This document shows positions 56,212 to 64,000 of a stretch of 64,000 nt of DNA, in pieces. The DNA is from Allomuricauda sp. ARW1Y1. GTDB taxonomy: Bacteria; Bacteroidota; Bacteroidia; Flavobacteriales; Flavobacteriaceae. The notes under the pieces were generated by a model, which was not told where the DNA came from, did not search any database, and was given only the letters and a program-made list of their open reading frames with translations. Numbering within the stretch: position 1 is the stretch's first letter; every line of letters begins with the position of its first letter. The stretch is from NCBI RefSeq assembly GCF_013407935.1, contig NZ_JACBZU010000002.1, forward strand, positions 186,001 through 250,000. Direction: 5' to 3'. Both the position numbers and the translations under genes were made by a program.

Positions 56212-56634
56212 ATGAAAACTAGCGTACTTCAAAAAACAATGCGGATTATTTTGGGAGGATTGATGGTGCTTGCCGGCATCGGACACCTTACCTTTCAACG
56301 GGAAGAATTTCAGGCCCAAGTCCCTCGATGGTTGCCCAGTAGTCCCGAATTCATGGATTTTGTGGTTGTTGCTTCGGGCGTTGTGGAAATTGGCCTTGGG
56401 CTGGCCATGATATTTCTTTGGAAGCATCAGATTAAAGTGGGGATTGTATTGGCTATTTTTTATGTGCTTATCTTTCCGGGAAATATTTCACAATACACAA
56501 ATGGCATAGATGCCTTTGGATTGGACACGGACCGAAAAAGATTCATCCGGTTGTTCTTTCAACCCGTATTGATTCTTTGGGCCTTGTGGTCCACAGGAGC
56601 ATTAAAACACTTGATGAACAAATCAAAAGATTAA
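56212..56634 (+). CDS. DoxX family membrane protein
   Basis: A 140-residue protein with four hydrophobic helices (about 13-30, 47-71, 76-96 and 110-130). It matches the DoxX-like pattern: [23 protein letters not shown] and [31 protein letters not shown], resembling the MauE/DoxX-like membrane family. Such proteins are thought to act in redox or thiol stress. It is one base from the GPx gene and probably in one operon with GPx and the sirtuin, which fits an oxidative-stress theme. Confidence 0.85.
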   Translation: MKTSVLQKTMRIILGGLMVLAGIGHLTFQREEFQAQVPRWLPSSPEFMDFVVVASGVVEIGLGLAMIFLWKHQIKVGIVLAIFYVLIFPGNISQYTNGIDAFGLDTDRKRFIRLFFQPVLILWALWSTGALKHLMNKSKD

Positions 56635-56635
56635 T

Positions 56636-57118
56636 ATGAATGCATCTTTTTATGATTTTGAGGCCAATGGTTTGAACGGAGAAAAAATCTCCATGGAGGA
56701 ATTCAAAGGCAAGACCATTCTGGTAGTGAACACTGCAAGTGCATGCGGATTGACCCCACAATACAAAGGCTTGGAAAAATTGTACCAAAAGTACAAGGAT
56801 AAGGGGTTGGTGGTTCTGGGTTTTCCCTGCAACCAATTTGGCAACCAAGAAAGTGGCACCTCCGAAGAAATACAGGAGTTTTGCCAAGTAAATTATGGCG
56901 TTAGTTTTCCTATGTTCGAAAAAATTAAGGTCAATGGAAGCAGTGCACATACCCTATTTAAGTTTTTAAAGTCCAAACTGGGCGGTGGTATTTTTGGCAG
57001 CAAGATCAAATGGAACTTCACCAAATTCTTGATCAACAAGAACGGGGTTCCTAAAAAGCGATTCGGTCCAACCACCATACCCAAGGATTTGGAAAAGCAT
57101 ATCGAAAAACTACTGTGA
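56636..57118 (+). CDS. Glutathione peroxidase-type thiol peroxidase
   Basis: A 160-residue GPx family enzyme that reduces peroxides. The peroxidatic Cys37 is in [12 protein letters not shown], with the conserved [10 protein letters not shown] (Gln and second Cys region) and [13 protein letters not shown] Cys replaces selenocysteine, and the second Cys in FPCNQF suggests it may use thioredoxin rather than glutathione. The family's usual length is 160 residues. It follows DoxX by one base. Confidence 0.93.
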   Translation: MNASFYDFEANGLNGEKISMEEFKGKTILVVNTASACGLTPQYKGLEKLYQKYKDKGLVVLGFPCNQFGNQESGTSEEIQEFCQVNYGVSFPMFEKIKVNGSSAHTLFKFLKSKLGGGIFGSKIKWNFTKFLINKNGVPKKRFGPTTIPKDLEKHIEKLL

Positions 57119-57157
57119 TCACTTCTCATCAGCTTTTCAAAATTAATTGAAGCCTAT

Positions 57158-57856
57158 ATGTCCAAACCGAAAATTGTAGTGCTCACGGGAGCAGGGATGA
57201 GTGCCGAAAGCGGGTTGAAAACCTTTAGGGACGAAAATGGACTTTGGGAAGGTCACGATGTGATGGAAGTTGCCTCGCCCCAAGGGTTTGCCCGAAACCC
57301 TGAATTGGTGCTGGAATTTTATAACCAGCGCAGAAGACAACTATTGGAGGTGTCACCAAACGCTGGACACCGAGCCTTGGCCAAGCTGGAGCAAGCGTTT
57401 GACGTAAGCATTGTGACCCAAAATGTGGATAATCTGCATGAAAAAGCAGGCAGTTCGCATGTGATTCATTTGCACGGAGAATTATTCAAAGTGCGCAGCA
57501 CCGTGGATGAAAGCCATGTTTTAGATTGGCAAAAGGACCTCGTTTTGGGCGATACCGACCCAAGCGGGCATCAATTGCGGCCACATATTGTTTGGTTTGG
57601 TGAAATGGTCCCCATGCTGGAAATTGCGGCCCAAATCACCCAACAAGCGGAAATATTGATTGTCGTCGGTACCTCCATGCAGGTATATCCCGCCGCCAGT
57701 TTGATTCATTATGCCCCAAACCGAACGCCGATTTATTTCATCGACCCGCGCCCCAACATCCGCTCTTCGGATTTTGAAAATCTTACAGTGATTCCCAAAA
57801 CCGCGGCCCAAGGCGTTCCAGATTTAGTAGAGGAACTTCTTAATAATTGGCTCTAG
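57158..57856 (+). CDS. NAD-dependent protein deacylase (sirtuin), zinc-site cysteines missing
   Basis: A 232-residue class III sirtuin. NAD-binding motifs GAGMSAESGLKTFRD (11-25) and TQNVDNLHEKAG are intact, as is the catalytic His106 (HLHGE). Tyr55 and Arg58 (YNQR) form the YxxR pair that marks desuccinylases such as SIRT5 and CobB. The four Cys that bind zinc in most sirtuins are absent; KVRS and DPSGHQ replace them. Other Bacteroidota lack them too, so this may be functional. It should remove acyl groups from lysines. Its 3' end overlaps the haem-binding gene by 17 bases. Confidence 0.9.
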   Translation: MSKPKIVVLTGAGMSAESGLKTFRDENGLWEGHDVMEVASPQGFARNPELVLEFYNQRRRQLLEVSPNAGHRALAKLEQAFDVSIVTQNVDNLHEKAGSSHVIHLHGELFKVRSTVDESHVLDWQKDLVLGDTDPSGHQLRPHIVWFGEMVPMLEIAAQITQQAEILIVVGTSMQVYPAASLIHYAPNRTPIYFIDPRPNIRSSDFENLTVIPKTAAQGVPDLVEELLNNWL

Positions 57857-58292
57857 CATCTTTGGCCCAAGACACCAAGGCGTTGATCTGCTCTTGGGTA
57901 AGTTTAGCATCCCCGTGGGTCCAAGTGTATTCTTTTAAGGGCATTTCTCCTTCTTTCACCTCTTCGATAAGCTCTTCCAATTTATGGTCTTTCTTCTTGG
58001 TATCGTAATTCTGCCAATCAGAAAAGTTCAAGTGTTTCTTCCCATCTTCGATATGGTCTGCCAACCAATAGGAAACAGGGGCGATGTTGTTGTACCAAGG
58101 ATATTCTGTGTTGTCACTATGACAATCGTAACAAGCGGTATTCAAAATGGCCTTTACCTCTGGGGAAGGATTGGTCTCGGTTTCAAAAGCAGCTACATAG
58201 TCACCTGCTGCCACATTTTTTTCCGGACGGTAAAATTGCATCCCAACTAGCACCACCAAGAGTGCCAATGCGATTTTTTTTGCTATTTTCAT
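57840..58292 (-). CDS. Haem-binding domain protein (cytochrome-like)
   Basis: A 150-residue exported protein with a membrane or signal segment (residues 2-20, IAKKIALALLVVLVGMQFY). A CxxCH motif (CYDCH) and the following SDNTEYPWYNNIAPVSYWLADHIEDGK match the Haem_bd domain, a periplasmic c-type haem protein family in Bacteroidota. I use ATG 58292; the earlier in-frame ATG would add a hydrophilic N-terminus before the signal segment. It overlaps the convergent sirtuin gene by 17 bases. Electron-transfer role inferred. Confidence 0.87.
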   Translation of the reverse strand: MKIAKKIALALLVVLVGMQFYRPEKNVAAGDYVAAFETETNPSPEVKAILNTACYDCHSDNTEYPWYNNIAPVSYWLADHIEDGKKHLNFSDWQNYDTKKKDHKLEELIEEVKEGEMPLKEYTWTHGDAKLTQEQINALVSWAKDARANY

Positions 58293-58326
58293 TGGATAAG
58301 GATTTTGGTAAATATATTGAATTTTC

Positions 58327-58899
58327 ATGACCGAGAAACAGCTGCATACCTCTCTTTTTGCCACAAGGATTTCCAAAGCGCAAATCGATATATTGGTTGG
58401 ACAATTGGAGAAAGAACCACAACTGGCAGAGGTGCTTTTTCAGTACGTTTTACAAGAAGATAAAGAAGGTACCTTTAATGCAAGCTGGACGTTTGACCAT
58501 TTAATGCGAAAACAGCTTCACTATCTGTTGCCCTTTATGGAAACCTTTACCAATGGGCTTTCGCAACTGCAATCAGAATCCTGTATTCGGCCCATCGCCC
58601 ACGTTTGCGAAATGGTATGCGAAGCCTACTTTAAGAAAAAAGACCCTACTTTTTTAAAAACAGTCACCAATAATCAGTTGGAAAAAATAATGACCGCCTG
58701 TTTTGATTGGCTCATCGGACCCATGAATATTGCGCCCAAGGTGTTCGCCATGAGCAGCCTGTATTACCTAGGCTTTAAATTTGATTGGGTCCACCCCGAA
58801 TTGAAGCAGGTTTTGGAGGACAATTACCCTAACGGGACCAGTGGTTACCGAAACAGGGCCAAAAAAACTCTGGATAAGTTGGCCCGATTGGGCGTCTAA
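58327..58899 (+). CDS. Helical hypothetical protein upstream of purB
   Basis: A 190-residue cytoplasmic protein that appears largely helical, with features of HEAT-like repeats (FDHLMRKQLHYLLPFMETF, HVCEMVCEAYFKK, KIMTACFDWLIG). It has no signal peptide or catalytic motif. Relatives beside purB in flavobacteria are sometimes labelled adenylosuccinate lyase, but it shares no sequence with that enzyme. The purB promoter lies between the two, so co-transcription is uncertain. I cannot assign a function. Confidence 0.78.
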   Translation: MTEKQLHTSLFATRISKAQIDILVGQLEKEPQLAEVLFQYVLQEDKEGTFNASWTFDHLMRKQLHYLLPFMETFTNGLSQLQSESCIRPIAHVCEMVCEAYFKKKDPTFLKTVTNNQLEKIMTACFDWLIGPMNIAPKVFAMSSLYYLGFKFDWVHPELKQVLEDNYPNGTSGYRNRAKKTLDKLARLGV

Positions 58900-58914
58900 A
58901 CTGTAGACTTTAAG

Positions 58915-58922
58915 TATCTTTG
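58915..58922 (+). promoter_or_regulatory. purB promoter -7 motif
   Basis: TATCTTTG, a perfect TAnnTTTG, 23 bases before the ATG, with a TTG at 58888-58890 at a slightly long gap of 24. Confidence 0.5.
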
Positions 58923-58945
58923 GGGCTTTCAAAATTTTCTGGAAC

Positions 58946-60289
58946 ATGTCGCTCACCCAACTAAATGCCATTTCACCCATTGACGGTAGGTATCGAAACA
59001 AGACCAAGGCCCTTAAGGACTATTTTTCGGAGGAAGCCCTGATTAAATATAGGGTTCTTGTTGAAATTGAATACTTTATTGCGCTTTGCGAGATTCCTTT
59101 GCCCCAATTGGCCGATTTTGACAAAGGGCTGTTCACCGAGCTCCAAAAAATTTATCAGGATTTTTCTACGGAAGATGCACAAGTCATCAAGGACATAGAA
59201 AAAACGACCAATCACGATGTAAAGGCGGTGGAATATTTCATCAAACAAAAGTTTGATGGACTCCACCTTCAAAAATACAAGGAGTTCATCCATTTTGGAT
59301 TGACATCCCAAGATATCAACAATACAGCCATTCCGTTATCCATCAAAGAGGCGATGAACGATGTGTATGTGCCTGCCTATCTGGAAGTATTTGAAAAATT
59401 GAAGGAATTGGCAAAGGAATGGGAAAATATCCCCATGTTGGCCCGTACCCATGGGCAACCGGCCTCCCCTACCCGTTTGGGCAAGGAAATCGAGGTGTTT
59501 GTGGAAAGGTTCAAGGAGCAGTTCAACCTATTGAACGACATTCCTAGTGCCGCTAAATTCGGGGGAGCCACGGGAAATTACAATGCACACAAAGTCGCTT
59601 ATCCCCAAAACGATTGGAGAGCATTTGGAAAGCAGTTTGTGCAGGAGAAATTAGGTTTACACCACTCCTTCCCCACCACACAGATTGAGCATTACGACCA
59701 CATGGCCGCTTTGTTCGATTGCTTGAAGCGCATCAATACCATTTTGATCGATTTGGACCGCGATATGTGGACCTACATCTCGATGGATTACTTCAAGCAG
59801 AAAATCAAAAAAGGTGAGGTTGGCTCTTCTGCCATGCCGCACAAGGTAAACCCTATCGATTTTGAGAATTCCGAAGGAAATTTAGGCTTGGCCAATGCGG
59901 TTTTTGAGCATTTGTCCGCCAAATTGCCCATTTCCCGATTGCAGCGCGACCTTACGGACAGTACCGTTTTACGGAATGTGGGCGTTCCTTTTGCACATAC
60001 CTTGGTCGGATTCCAATCCACTTTAAAGGGTTTGAACAAATTGGTGTTGAACCCTACTAAATTTGAAGAGGATTTGGAGGATAACTGGGCCGTTGTTGCC
60101 GAAGCCATTCAAACCATCTTGCGCAGGGAAGGCTATCCCAATCCATACGAAGCGCTGAAAGGTTTGACACGCACCAATGCCAAGATCAACCAGAAATCCA
60201 TTGCAGATTTCATTGAAACCTTGGAAGTGTCAGATGCGATTAAGGCGGAGTTGAAACAGATCACCCCAGCGAATTATACCGGGGTGTAG
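58946..60289 (+). CDS. purB: Adenylosuccinate lyase PurB
   Basis: A 447-residue enzyme of purine synthesis that cleaves SAICAR and adenylosuccinate. The start LTQLNAISPIDGRYRNKTK and the signature loop SSAMPHKVNPIDFEN with the catalytic Ser are canonical; KTTNHDVKAVEY and LARTHGQPASPTRLGKE are the other conserved regions. It has the proteobacterial PurB length (about 450), with the N-terminal PIDGRY motif. It stands alone with a good promoter. Confidence 0.97.
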   Translation: MSLTQLNAISPIDGRYRNKTKALKDYFSEEALIKYRVLVEIEYFIALCEIPLPQLADFDKGLFTELQKIYQDFSTEDAQVIKDIEKTTNHDVKAVEYFIKQKFDGLHLQKYKEFIHFGLTSQDINNTAIPLSIKEAMNDVYVPAYLEVFEKLKELAKEWENIPMLARTHGQPASPTRLGKEIEVFVERFKEQFNLLNDIPSAAKFGGATGNYNAHKVAYPQNDWRAFGKQFVQEKLGLHHSFPTTQIEHYDHMAALFDCLKRINTILIDLDRDMWTYISMDYFKQKIKKGEVGSSAMPHKVNPIDFENSEGNLGLANAVFEHLSAKLPISRLQRDLTDSTVLRNVGVPFAHTLVGFQSTLKGLNKLVLNPTKFEEDLEDNWAVVAEAIQTILRREGYPNPYEALKGLTRTNAKINQKSIADFIETLEVSDAIKAELKQITPANYTGV

Positions 60290-60357
60290 TTTTCTAATTA
60301 GCAGAGGCCCATCCAAAAAAAATGATGGCTCAGCCCATACTTAAAAGGAAAAACGTT

Positions 60358-61173
60358 CTACTCCTTTTTCTCGATGTTGACCCTATGTGGATATGGGATT
60401 TCAATGCCAGCTTCATCCAAGGCCAATTTACTGTTTTCATAGGTGTCAAAGTACACGTCCCAGTAATCATCTGGCTCGCAAAAGGGCCGTACGGCAAAAT
60501 TCACGGAGCTATCTGCCAACTCCAACACATTTACGGAGGGAGCCGGGTCTTTCAACACTTTGGGGTTGGAGGTCAGGACCTGCAGTAACACCTCCTTAGT
60601 TTTTTTGATATCCTCCCCATAACCGACCCCGATCACCGTATCTACCCGAACTTTCCCTTCGGCGGTGTAATTAATGATGTTCCCATTGGCCATGGCACCA
60701 TTGGGCACAATGGCCAATCTGCTTTGGGGCGTTACCAACTTAGTGGTAAATATTTCAATGCCCTTTACCTTGCCCAAAACACCTTGGGCCTCGATCAAGT
60801 CGCCGATTTTGTACGGCTTAAAAATCATGATGAGCACCCCTCCTGCAAAATTGGAGAGGGAGCCCTGTAAGGCCAGACCTACCGCCAAACCAGCAGCGGC
60901 GATAACTGCGGCAAAGGTAGTGACGTCGACACCCAAACGGGAAATCACAATAATGATCAAGAATATTTTGAGTGCCCAAGAGAAGAGGTTCAACAAAAAC
61001 TTTTGGAGGGATTCATCGTACTTGCTTTTGGACATTACTGTGCGGGTTCCTTTGATGATTTTCTTTACCACCCACATCCCCACGATATAGATGATGAGGG
61101 CCGTTAGTAATTTGGGACCGAATTCCTTACTAAGTTCAATACCGTAATCGAACCATTCCTGCGCTTTTTCCAT
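60358..61173 (-). CDS. Small-conductance mechanosensitive channel, MscS type
   Basis: A 271-residue channel with three membrane segments. The third (TM3) carries the pore pattern AAAGLAVGLALQGSLSNFAGGVLIM, which is typical of MscS. The beta domain (about 120-180: FKPYKIGDLIEAQGVLGKVKGIEIFTTKL) and a C-terminal alpha/beta cytosolic domain follow. It protects against osmotic downshock. The length equals E. coli MscS. Convergent with purB, divergent from nothing nearby. Confidence 0.95.
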   Translation of the reverse strand: MEKAQEWFDYGIELSKEFGPKLLTALIIYIVGMWVVKKIIKGTRTVMSKSKYDESLQKFLLNLFSWALKIFLIIIVISRLGVDVTTFAAVIAAAGLAVGLALQGSLSNFAGGVLIMIFKPYKIGDLIEAQGVLGKVKGIEIFTTKLVTPQSRLAIVPNGAMANGNIINYTAEGKVRVDTVIGVGYGEDIKKTKEVLLQVLTSNPKVLKDPAPSVNVLELADSSVNFAVRPFCEPDDYWDVYFDTYENSKLALDEAGIEIPYPHRVNIEKKE

Positions 61174-61261
61174 AAGGTTGAATTTTTGTCAGTGTGCTTG
61201 TTATGAGACACTAAGATACTAAACCAAGTCACAGTTTAAGGAATGGAGTTTCATTGAACAT

Positions 61262-61287
61262 AAAAAAGGGCGACAAAAGTCGCCCTG
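61262..61287 (-). terminator. Terminator of the sigma/DUF4252 operon
   Basis: On the minus strand, GGGCGAC and GTCGCCC pair around TTTT and are followed by a T-run. Confidence 0.9.
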
Positions 61288-61311
61288 ATTAGATGGATAT
61301 AATGATTGGTC

Positions 61312-61860
61312 TTAGCCTTTTAAAAAGTCTCCAATTTCGCCAAGGCCTTCACCTTTGTAGTCGGATTTTTGAATGGCCTGCATTAATTGGATAATGTGGG
61401 CGGGGTTCATATCCTTGCCCAGTACACGCACCAGGGCAAAGCCCTTATCTTCGCTGTCGCCGTAAATGATCACTTCGTCAATGGCATCTTCGTCGCCCAA
61501 ATATTTAATGACGCCCTTGCCGTATTTGGAATTGATTTTCATCAGCTCCACAAAGTCGTCTCCTTTAAGGATTTCGCGTACTTTTTTCTTTTCGATTTCA
61601 TATTCTGCCGCGTTGTCCGCATTCTTCTTGAAGGCCAGTAGATTGAACTTACGCAGGGATTCGATGGCCTCCTTTTGGGTCGGGTTCAAATCCTCCTCGT
61701 TCAATTTTAGGATACTTGCGGGTACGTCAATGGACAAAAAGTTGGGGTTCTCCGAATTGTCCACGTAATATTCTTGCAGACTGGGCTGCGAAGCACAGGA
61801 AGCCAGAAGCACTGCTCCGGCCAATACTAGTGTTTTTACAATATGTTTCATCTGTTTCAT
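61312..61860 (-). CDS. DUF4252 lipoprotein
   Basis: A 182-residue lipoprotein with a signal segment and lipobox LLASC (Cys at residue 22). The DUF4252 region contains ILKLNEEDLNPTQKEAIESLRKFNLLAFKKN and KYGKGVIKYLGDEDAIDEVIIYGDSEDKGFALVRVLG, which fit the family. It is the last gene of the operon with the ECF sigma factor, which could control envelope stress. A 100-base gap separates it from the other DUF4252 gene. Function unknown. Confidence 0.88.
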   Translation of the reverse strand: MKQMKHIVKTLVLAGAVLLASCASQPSLQEYYVDNSENPNFLSIDVPASILKLNEEDLNPTQKEAIESLRKFNLLAFKKNADNAAEYEIEKKKVREILKGDDFVELMKINSKYGKGVIKYLGDEDAIDEVIIYGDSEDKGFALVRVLGKDMNPAHIIQLMQAIQKSDYKGEGLGEIGDFLKG

Positions 61861-61964
61861 TTTTTGATTGATAGAATACCTTAAAATTGGTTGACAGTAA
61901 TGAGTTGTTGTTTCTTGTGTTTTGTTACAAGTCGCACCCGATTACTGTCAACCGATAGGTTTAT

Positions 61965-62504
61965 TTAGTTCTTTTTACTTGCTTCGTTCAATTCTTCTGG
62001 CAAGTTCATCTTTTTGGTCAAAGAACTGATCTTGTTCAGGTCAATATCACCGGTTAGGGATAGAATCACGGTTTCGAACTTTCGGCCATCGGCCTCTACA
62101 TTCTTCATTCCTGTGACGAACATCAGCAGTTCGCTTACATGGTCGGCATCCTTACCTTCCTTGATGTAGAACTTCACGTTGGCTTCTTTGTCCTTTACCC
62201 GCATCAATTCCTCCATTTTTGAACTGGACAGGTAGCTATCCACGGAAGCTTTCATGTCGTCACCGATTTTCTTGTTCTCGGTAGTAAAGACTTTTAAGCT
62301 TTTAAGACTGCTGGCAATATCCATAAAGTCCTGTGCTTCGGGATCATCAACCTCTACATCGATTTTCGCCAAAAGGTTGAACATACTTTTGTTCACTACC
62401 ACAGAGGTTACCTCGTCCAAATCCTCGAACTTGTCAAACAGGGATTGTGAAAATCCTGCCAAAGGCAACACGGTCATTACTGCGATTAAAATATACTTTT
62501 TCAT
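61965..62504 (-). CDS. DUF4252 family exported protein
   Basis: A 179-residue protein with a cleavable signal peptide (to about residue 20, AGFSQ). It matches the DUF4252 pattern: SLFDKFEDLDEVTSVVVNKSMFNLLAKI and RKFETVILSLTGDIDLNKISSLTKKM, with YIKEGKDADHVSELLMFVTG between. I use ATG 62504; an upstream in-frame ATG would precede the signal peptide with a basic stretch. It is the second DUF4252 gene behind the sigma factor, but is not a lipoprotein. Confidence 0.88.
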   Translation of the reverse strand: MKKYILIAVMTVLPLAGFSQSLFDKFEDLDEVTSVVVNKSMFNLLAKIDVEVDDPEAQDFMDIASSLKSLKVFTTENKKIGDDMKASVDSYLSSSKMEELMRVKDKEANVKFYIKEGKDADHVSELLMFVTGMKNVEADGRKFETVILSLTGDIDLNKISSLTKKMNLPEELNEASKKN

Positions 62505-62517
62505 TTTGTTACGTTTT

Positions 62518-62952
62518 TTAATTGTTACTGTAAATTTTTTGTTTTGCTTCTTCAAACTCGTTCAGGTAGGCCACTTTTTCTGTTCCCCGACTAAAGTTTT
62601 CTGCGAGGAGCTCAAAAGCTTTTTTGGTTTCCTGATAGGCGTACTCCGCCTTTTGCTGTTCCAAGCGTTTTGTTTCTTGGTACTGATTGCCAAAATAAAT
62701 GCCAAAGGCGAGAACTACGGCCGCTGCTACGGATAGCCACTTGTAATAGTTTACTCTAGGTTTTAATGGTACCTGCTTGGTGTACTTTTCTTCCTTGGCC
62801 ATGGAAAAGTAGTTGAACATGGGTTTGTACTGTTCCAAGTGGGGTGCAACCTCATCTTGTGCAAAATACGCCCTAAGTGTTCTTTCTTCGTCCACTGTGG
62901 CAGTGGCATCGAAGTACTTCTCCAATATTTTCTCTATGTTACCCAATTCCAT
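62518..62952 (-). CDS. Membrane protein beside an ECF sigma factor, probable anti-sigma
   Basis: A 144-residue protein: a cytoplasmic N-terminal helical part (MELGNIEKILEKYFDATATVDEERTLRAYFAQDEVAPHLEQYKP), one membrane helix (about 73-87, SVAAAVVLAFGIYFG) and a charged C-terminal helix outside. The layout and its 14-base overlap with the sigma factor gene are typical of anti-sigma factors in Bacteroidota. No zinc (ZAS) motif is present. A role as anti-sigma is inferred from position and topology. Confidence 0.72.
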   Translation of the reverse strand: MELGNIEKILEKYFDATATVDEERTLRAYFAQDEVAPHLEQYKPMFNYFSMAKEEKYTKQVPLKPRVNYYKWLSVAAAVVLAFGIYFGNQYQETKRLEQQKAEYAYQETKKAFELLAENFSRGTEKVAYLNEFEEAKQKIYSNN

Positions 62953-63448
62953 AGTTGTGTTTTTTTATCAATTCTTCCCGTACTGTTTTCCTTGCCCTCG
63001 ACAGTGCTACGCGCACTGCGGTGGGTTTCATGTCCAAGAGCTCGCATATCTCGTCGAACTCATATTGCTCTACATCCCGTAGCTGCAATATCATTTTTTG
63101 TTGTTCTGGCAGTTCTTCCATGATCCGTTCCATCCAACTTACACTGTCTTCGGCCTCCAATTGTTTCTGTAGGGAGATGTTGTCGTCGCTGTAATTGCTG
63201 TGGACCAGTTTTAGGTTCCCTGCTTGTTTGGACTTTAAGCGGTCCAAACAAAAGTTTTTGGTCATCGTCATGGCAAAGGCCTCAACATTTTTGTACTCTG
63301 ACATGGACTCGTTCTTTGACCATAGCTTCAACAAAATTTCTTGAGTGGCATCTTCCGCCTCCTCCCGGGAAACCAACAGTCGCTTTGCGAGTCTGTACAG
63401 TTTATCCTGAAAAGGTAAAACCACATTTAAAAATTCTGTTTGTTTCAT
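62939..63448 (-). CDS. ECF sigma factor
   Basis: A 169-residue extracytoplasmic-function sigma factor. Region 2 covers FQDKLYRLAKRLLVSREEAEDATQEILLKLW and region 4 has ILQLRDVEQYEFDEICELLDMKPTAVRVALSRARKTVREEL, the helix-turn-helix that reads the -35 element. It is the first gene of the operon with a probable anti-sigma and two DUF4252 genes. The pattern is common in flavobacteria, and an envelope-stress role is likely. The upstream spacer contains an 11-base inverted repeat (63591/63633). Confidence 0.95.
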   Translation of the reverse strand: MKQTEFLNVVLPFQDKLYRLAKRLLVSREEAEDATQEILLKLWSKNESMSEYKNVEAFAMTMTKNFCLDRLKSKQAGNLKLVHSNYSDDNISLQKQLEAEDSVSWMERIMEELPEQQKMILQLRDVEQYEFDEICELLDMKPTAVRVALSRARKTVREELIKKHNYGIG

Positions 63449-63590
63449 TTGGTTGTCTTCGTTGTTTTTGTGTCTTTCTTATCGACCTACACTATCACGA
63501 CGACACATATCGAAATTTGTTACAAAAAATTTGAAATATGCCTCCATAAGCCTATTTTGCAGGGGAATTTTGTAAAGTCGACTATGTAAT

Positions 63591-63643
63591 TTTACTCAAA
63601 TCAACCTTTACATCTGATACATTTGGAACAAAATTTGAGTAAA
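63591..63643. promoter_or_regulatory. Inverted repeat between divergent sigma and S41 genes
   Basis: TTTACTCAAAT (63591-63601) and ATTTGAGTAAA (63633-63643) are perfect 11-base inverted copies separated by 31 bases. It may bind a regulator of the S41 gene. Confidence 0.45.
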
Positions 63644-63661
63644 TTCACTAAAAATTGAATT

Positions 63662-64000
63662 ATGAAAAAGTGTTTCTTCCTGTTTTTGGGGCTATCCCTG
63701 TTTGTTTTATCCTGTAGTAACGATGATGATGGCATCCAAAACGGACCTACCCCGAATCCCGACCCAAGTGCCAATGTAATTGCACAAGATTTTATGTGGC
63801 AAGCCATGAACCTCTGGTATTTCTGGCAGGGCGATGTCGCCGACCTCGCCGACGACCGATTTGCTACCGATGCGGAGTACACGGCTTTTTTGGAATCATA
63901 TAATGATCCAGAAATTTTTTATTATACCATCTGTAACAATCATCGAGAAATAGTAGGAACTCAAGCAGCAACCGATCGTTTCAGTTCTGAAAACGAAAAC
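63662..64000 (+). CDS. S41-type peptidase lipoprotein (5' part)
   Basis: The first 113 codons of a gene that runs past the window. A signal peptide and lipobox (LFVLSC, Cys at residue 18) are followed by an Asp/Asn/Pro linker and ANVIAQDFMWQAMNLWYFWQGDVADLADDRF, the start of the N-terminal domain of flavobacterial S41 (C-terminal processing) peptidases. The protease domain is beyond the end. It is divergent from the ECF sigma operon; that arrangement recurs in related genomes to my knowledge. Envelope protein turnover is likely. Confidence 0.82.
   Translation, partial: MKKCFFLFLGLSLFVLSCSNDDDGIQNGPTPNPDPSANVIAQDFMWQAMNLWYFWQGDVADLADDRFATDAEYTAFLESYNDPEIFYYTICNNHREIVGTQAATDRFSSENEN

Noticed and set aside
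58327..58899. Annotation of this protein as an adenylosuccinate lyase
   Set aside because: It lacks all lyase motifs; the true enzyme is encoded directly downstream.

Overview
The window looks like a chromosomal stretch of a member of the Flavobacteriaceae (Bacteroidota). The protein families point there: DUF4249 lipoproteins beside a TonB-dependent receptor, a monomeric isocitrate dehydrogenase, a SerB-SerA fusion, DUF4252, DUF4294, DUF6095 and DUF6495 proteins. So do the promoters, which carry the Bacteroidota -7 motif TAnnTTTG instead of a sigma70 -10 box, and the near absence of Shine-Dalgarno sequences. The genus cannot be fixed from sequence alone. Most of the window is ordinary core genome. 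I see no rRNA, tRNA, CRISPR array, prophage or intact insertion sequence.

Layout. 1-1203: a 5'-nucleotidase split into two genes. 1204-1879: a repeat-rich spacer. 1880-5539 (-): GNAT, prmC, ligA and a small protein in one overlapping operon. 5571-8696 (+): ribD, a HAD phosphatase, an EamA transporter and a YigZ protein. 8762-9160 (-): thioesterase. 9363-11992 (+): dnaA, a low-molecular-weight phosphatase and an RsmI-like methyltransferase. 12040-15181 (-): cell-wall enzymes and dapF. 15316-23190 (+): a DegQ-like protease, GAPDH, a coiled-coil protein, trmD, rplS, a probable non-coding RNA, and icd. 23443-27765 (+): a TonB receptor with two tandem DUF4249 lipoproteins. 27773-33297: gluconate permease, small conserved proteins, M42 peptidase, Nudix and hisS. 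33473-35251 (+): two tandem collagen-like lipoproteins. 35313-43251: DUF6495, DUF4168, rplI-rpsR-rpsF, a LytTR regulator, priA, DUF2147, YihY and nadC. 43559-45715 (-): a large cadherin/BspA-repeat lipoprotein. 45972-57856: rlmH, serBA, a methyltransferase, rdgB, a DEAD-box helicase, an amylase, trmH, DoxX, GPx and a sirtuin. 57840-64000: a haem-binding protein, purB, mscS, the ECF sigma/DUF4252 operon and the start of an S41 peptidase.

The most interesting signal is regulatory. Both collagen-like lipoprotein genes and the cadherin/BspA lipoprotein gene are preceded by three copies of CATCCGTCAGATC at exactly 21-nt spacing, in the same orientation, shortly before the promoter or start codon. 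Two of the sets have a fourth, decayed copy in register. A two-turn direct repeat next to a promoter without a -33 box suggests an activator-dependent surface-protein regulon. A LytTR-type activator is a plausible reader, because the repeat core resembles the LytTR consensus and such proteins bind direct repeats two turns apart.

A second theme is repeats. A palindromic family with core TGAGCGnAGTCGAA occurs four times; one copy lies in frame inside prmC, and two are full-length elements of about 130 bp with compensatory stem changes. Several unrelated arrays share a 7-nt period. A third point is the 615-bp gap between rplS and icd. It has its own terminator and several hairpins but no gene, and probably encodes a structured RNA.
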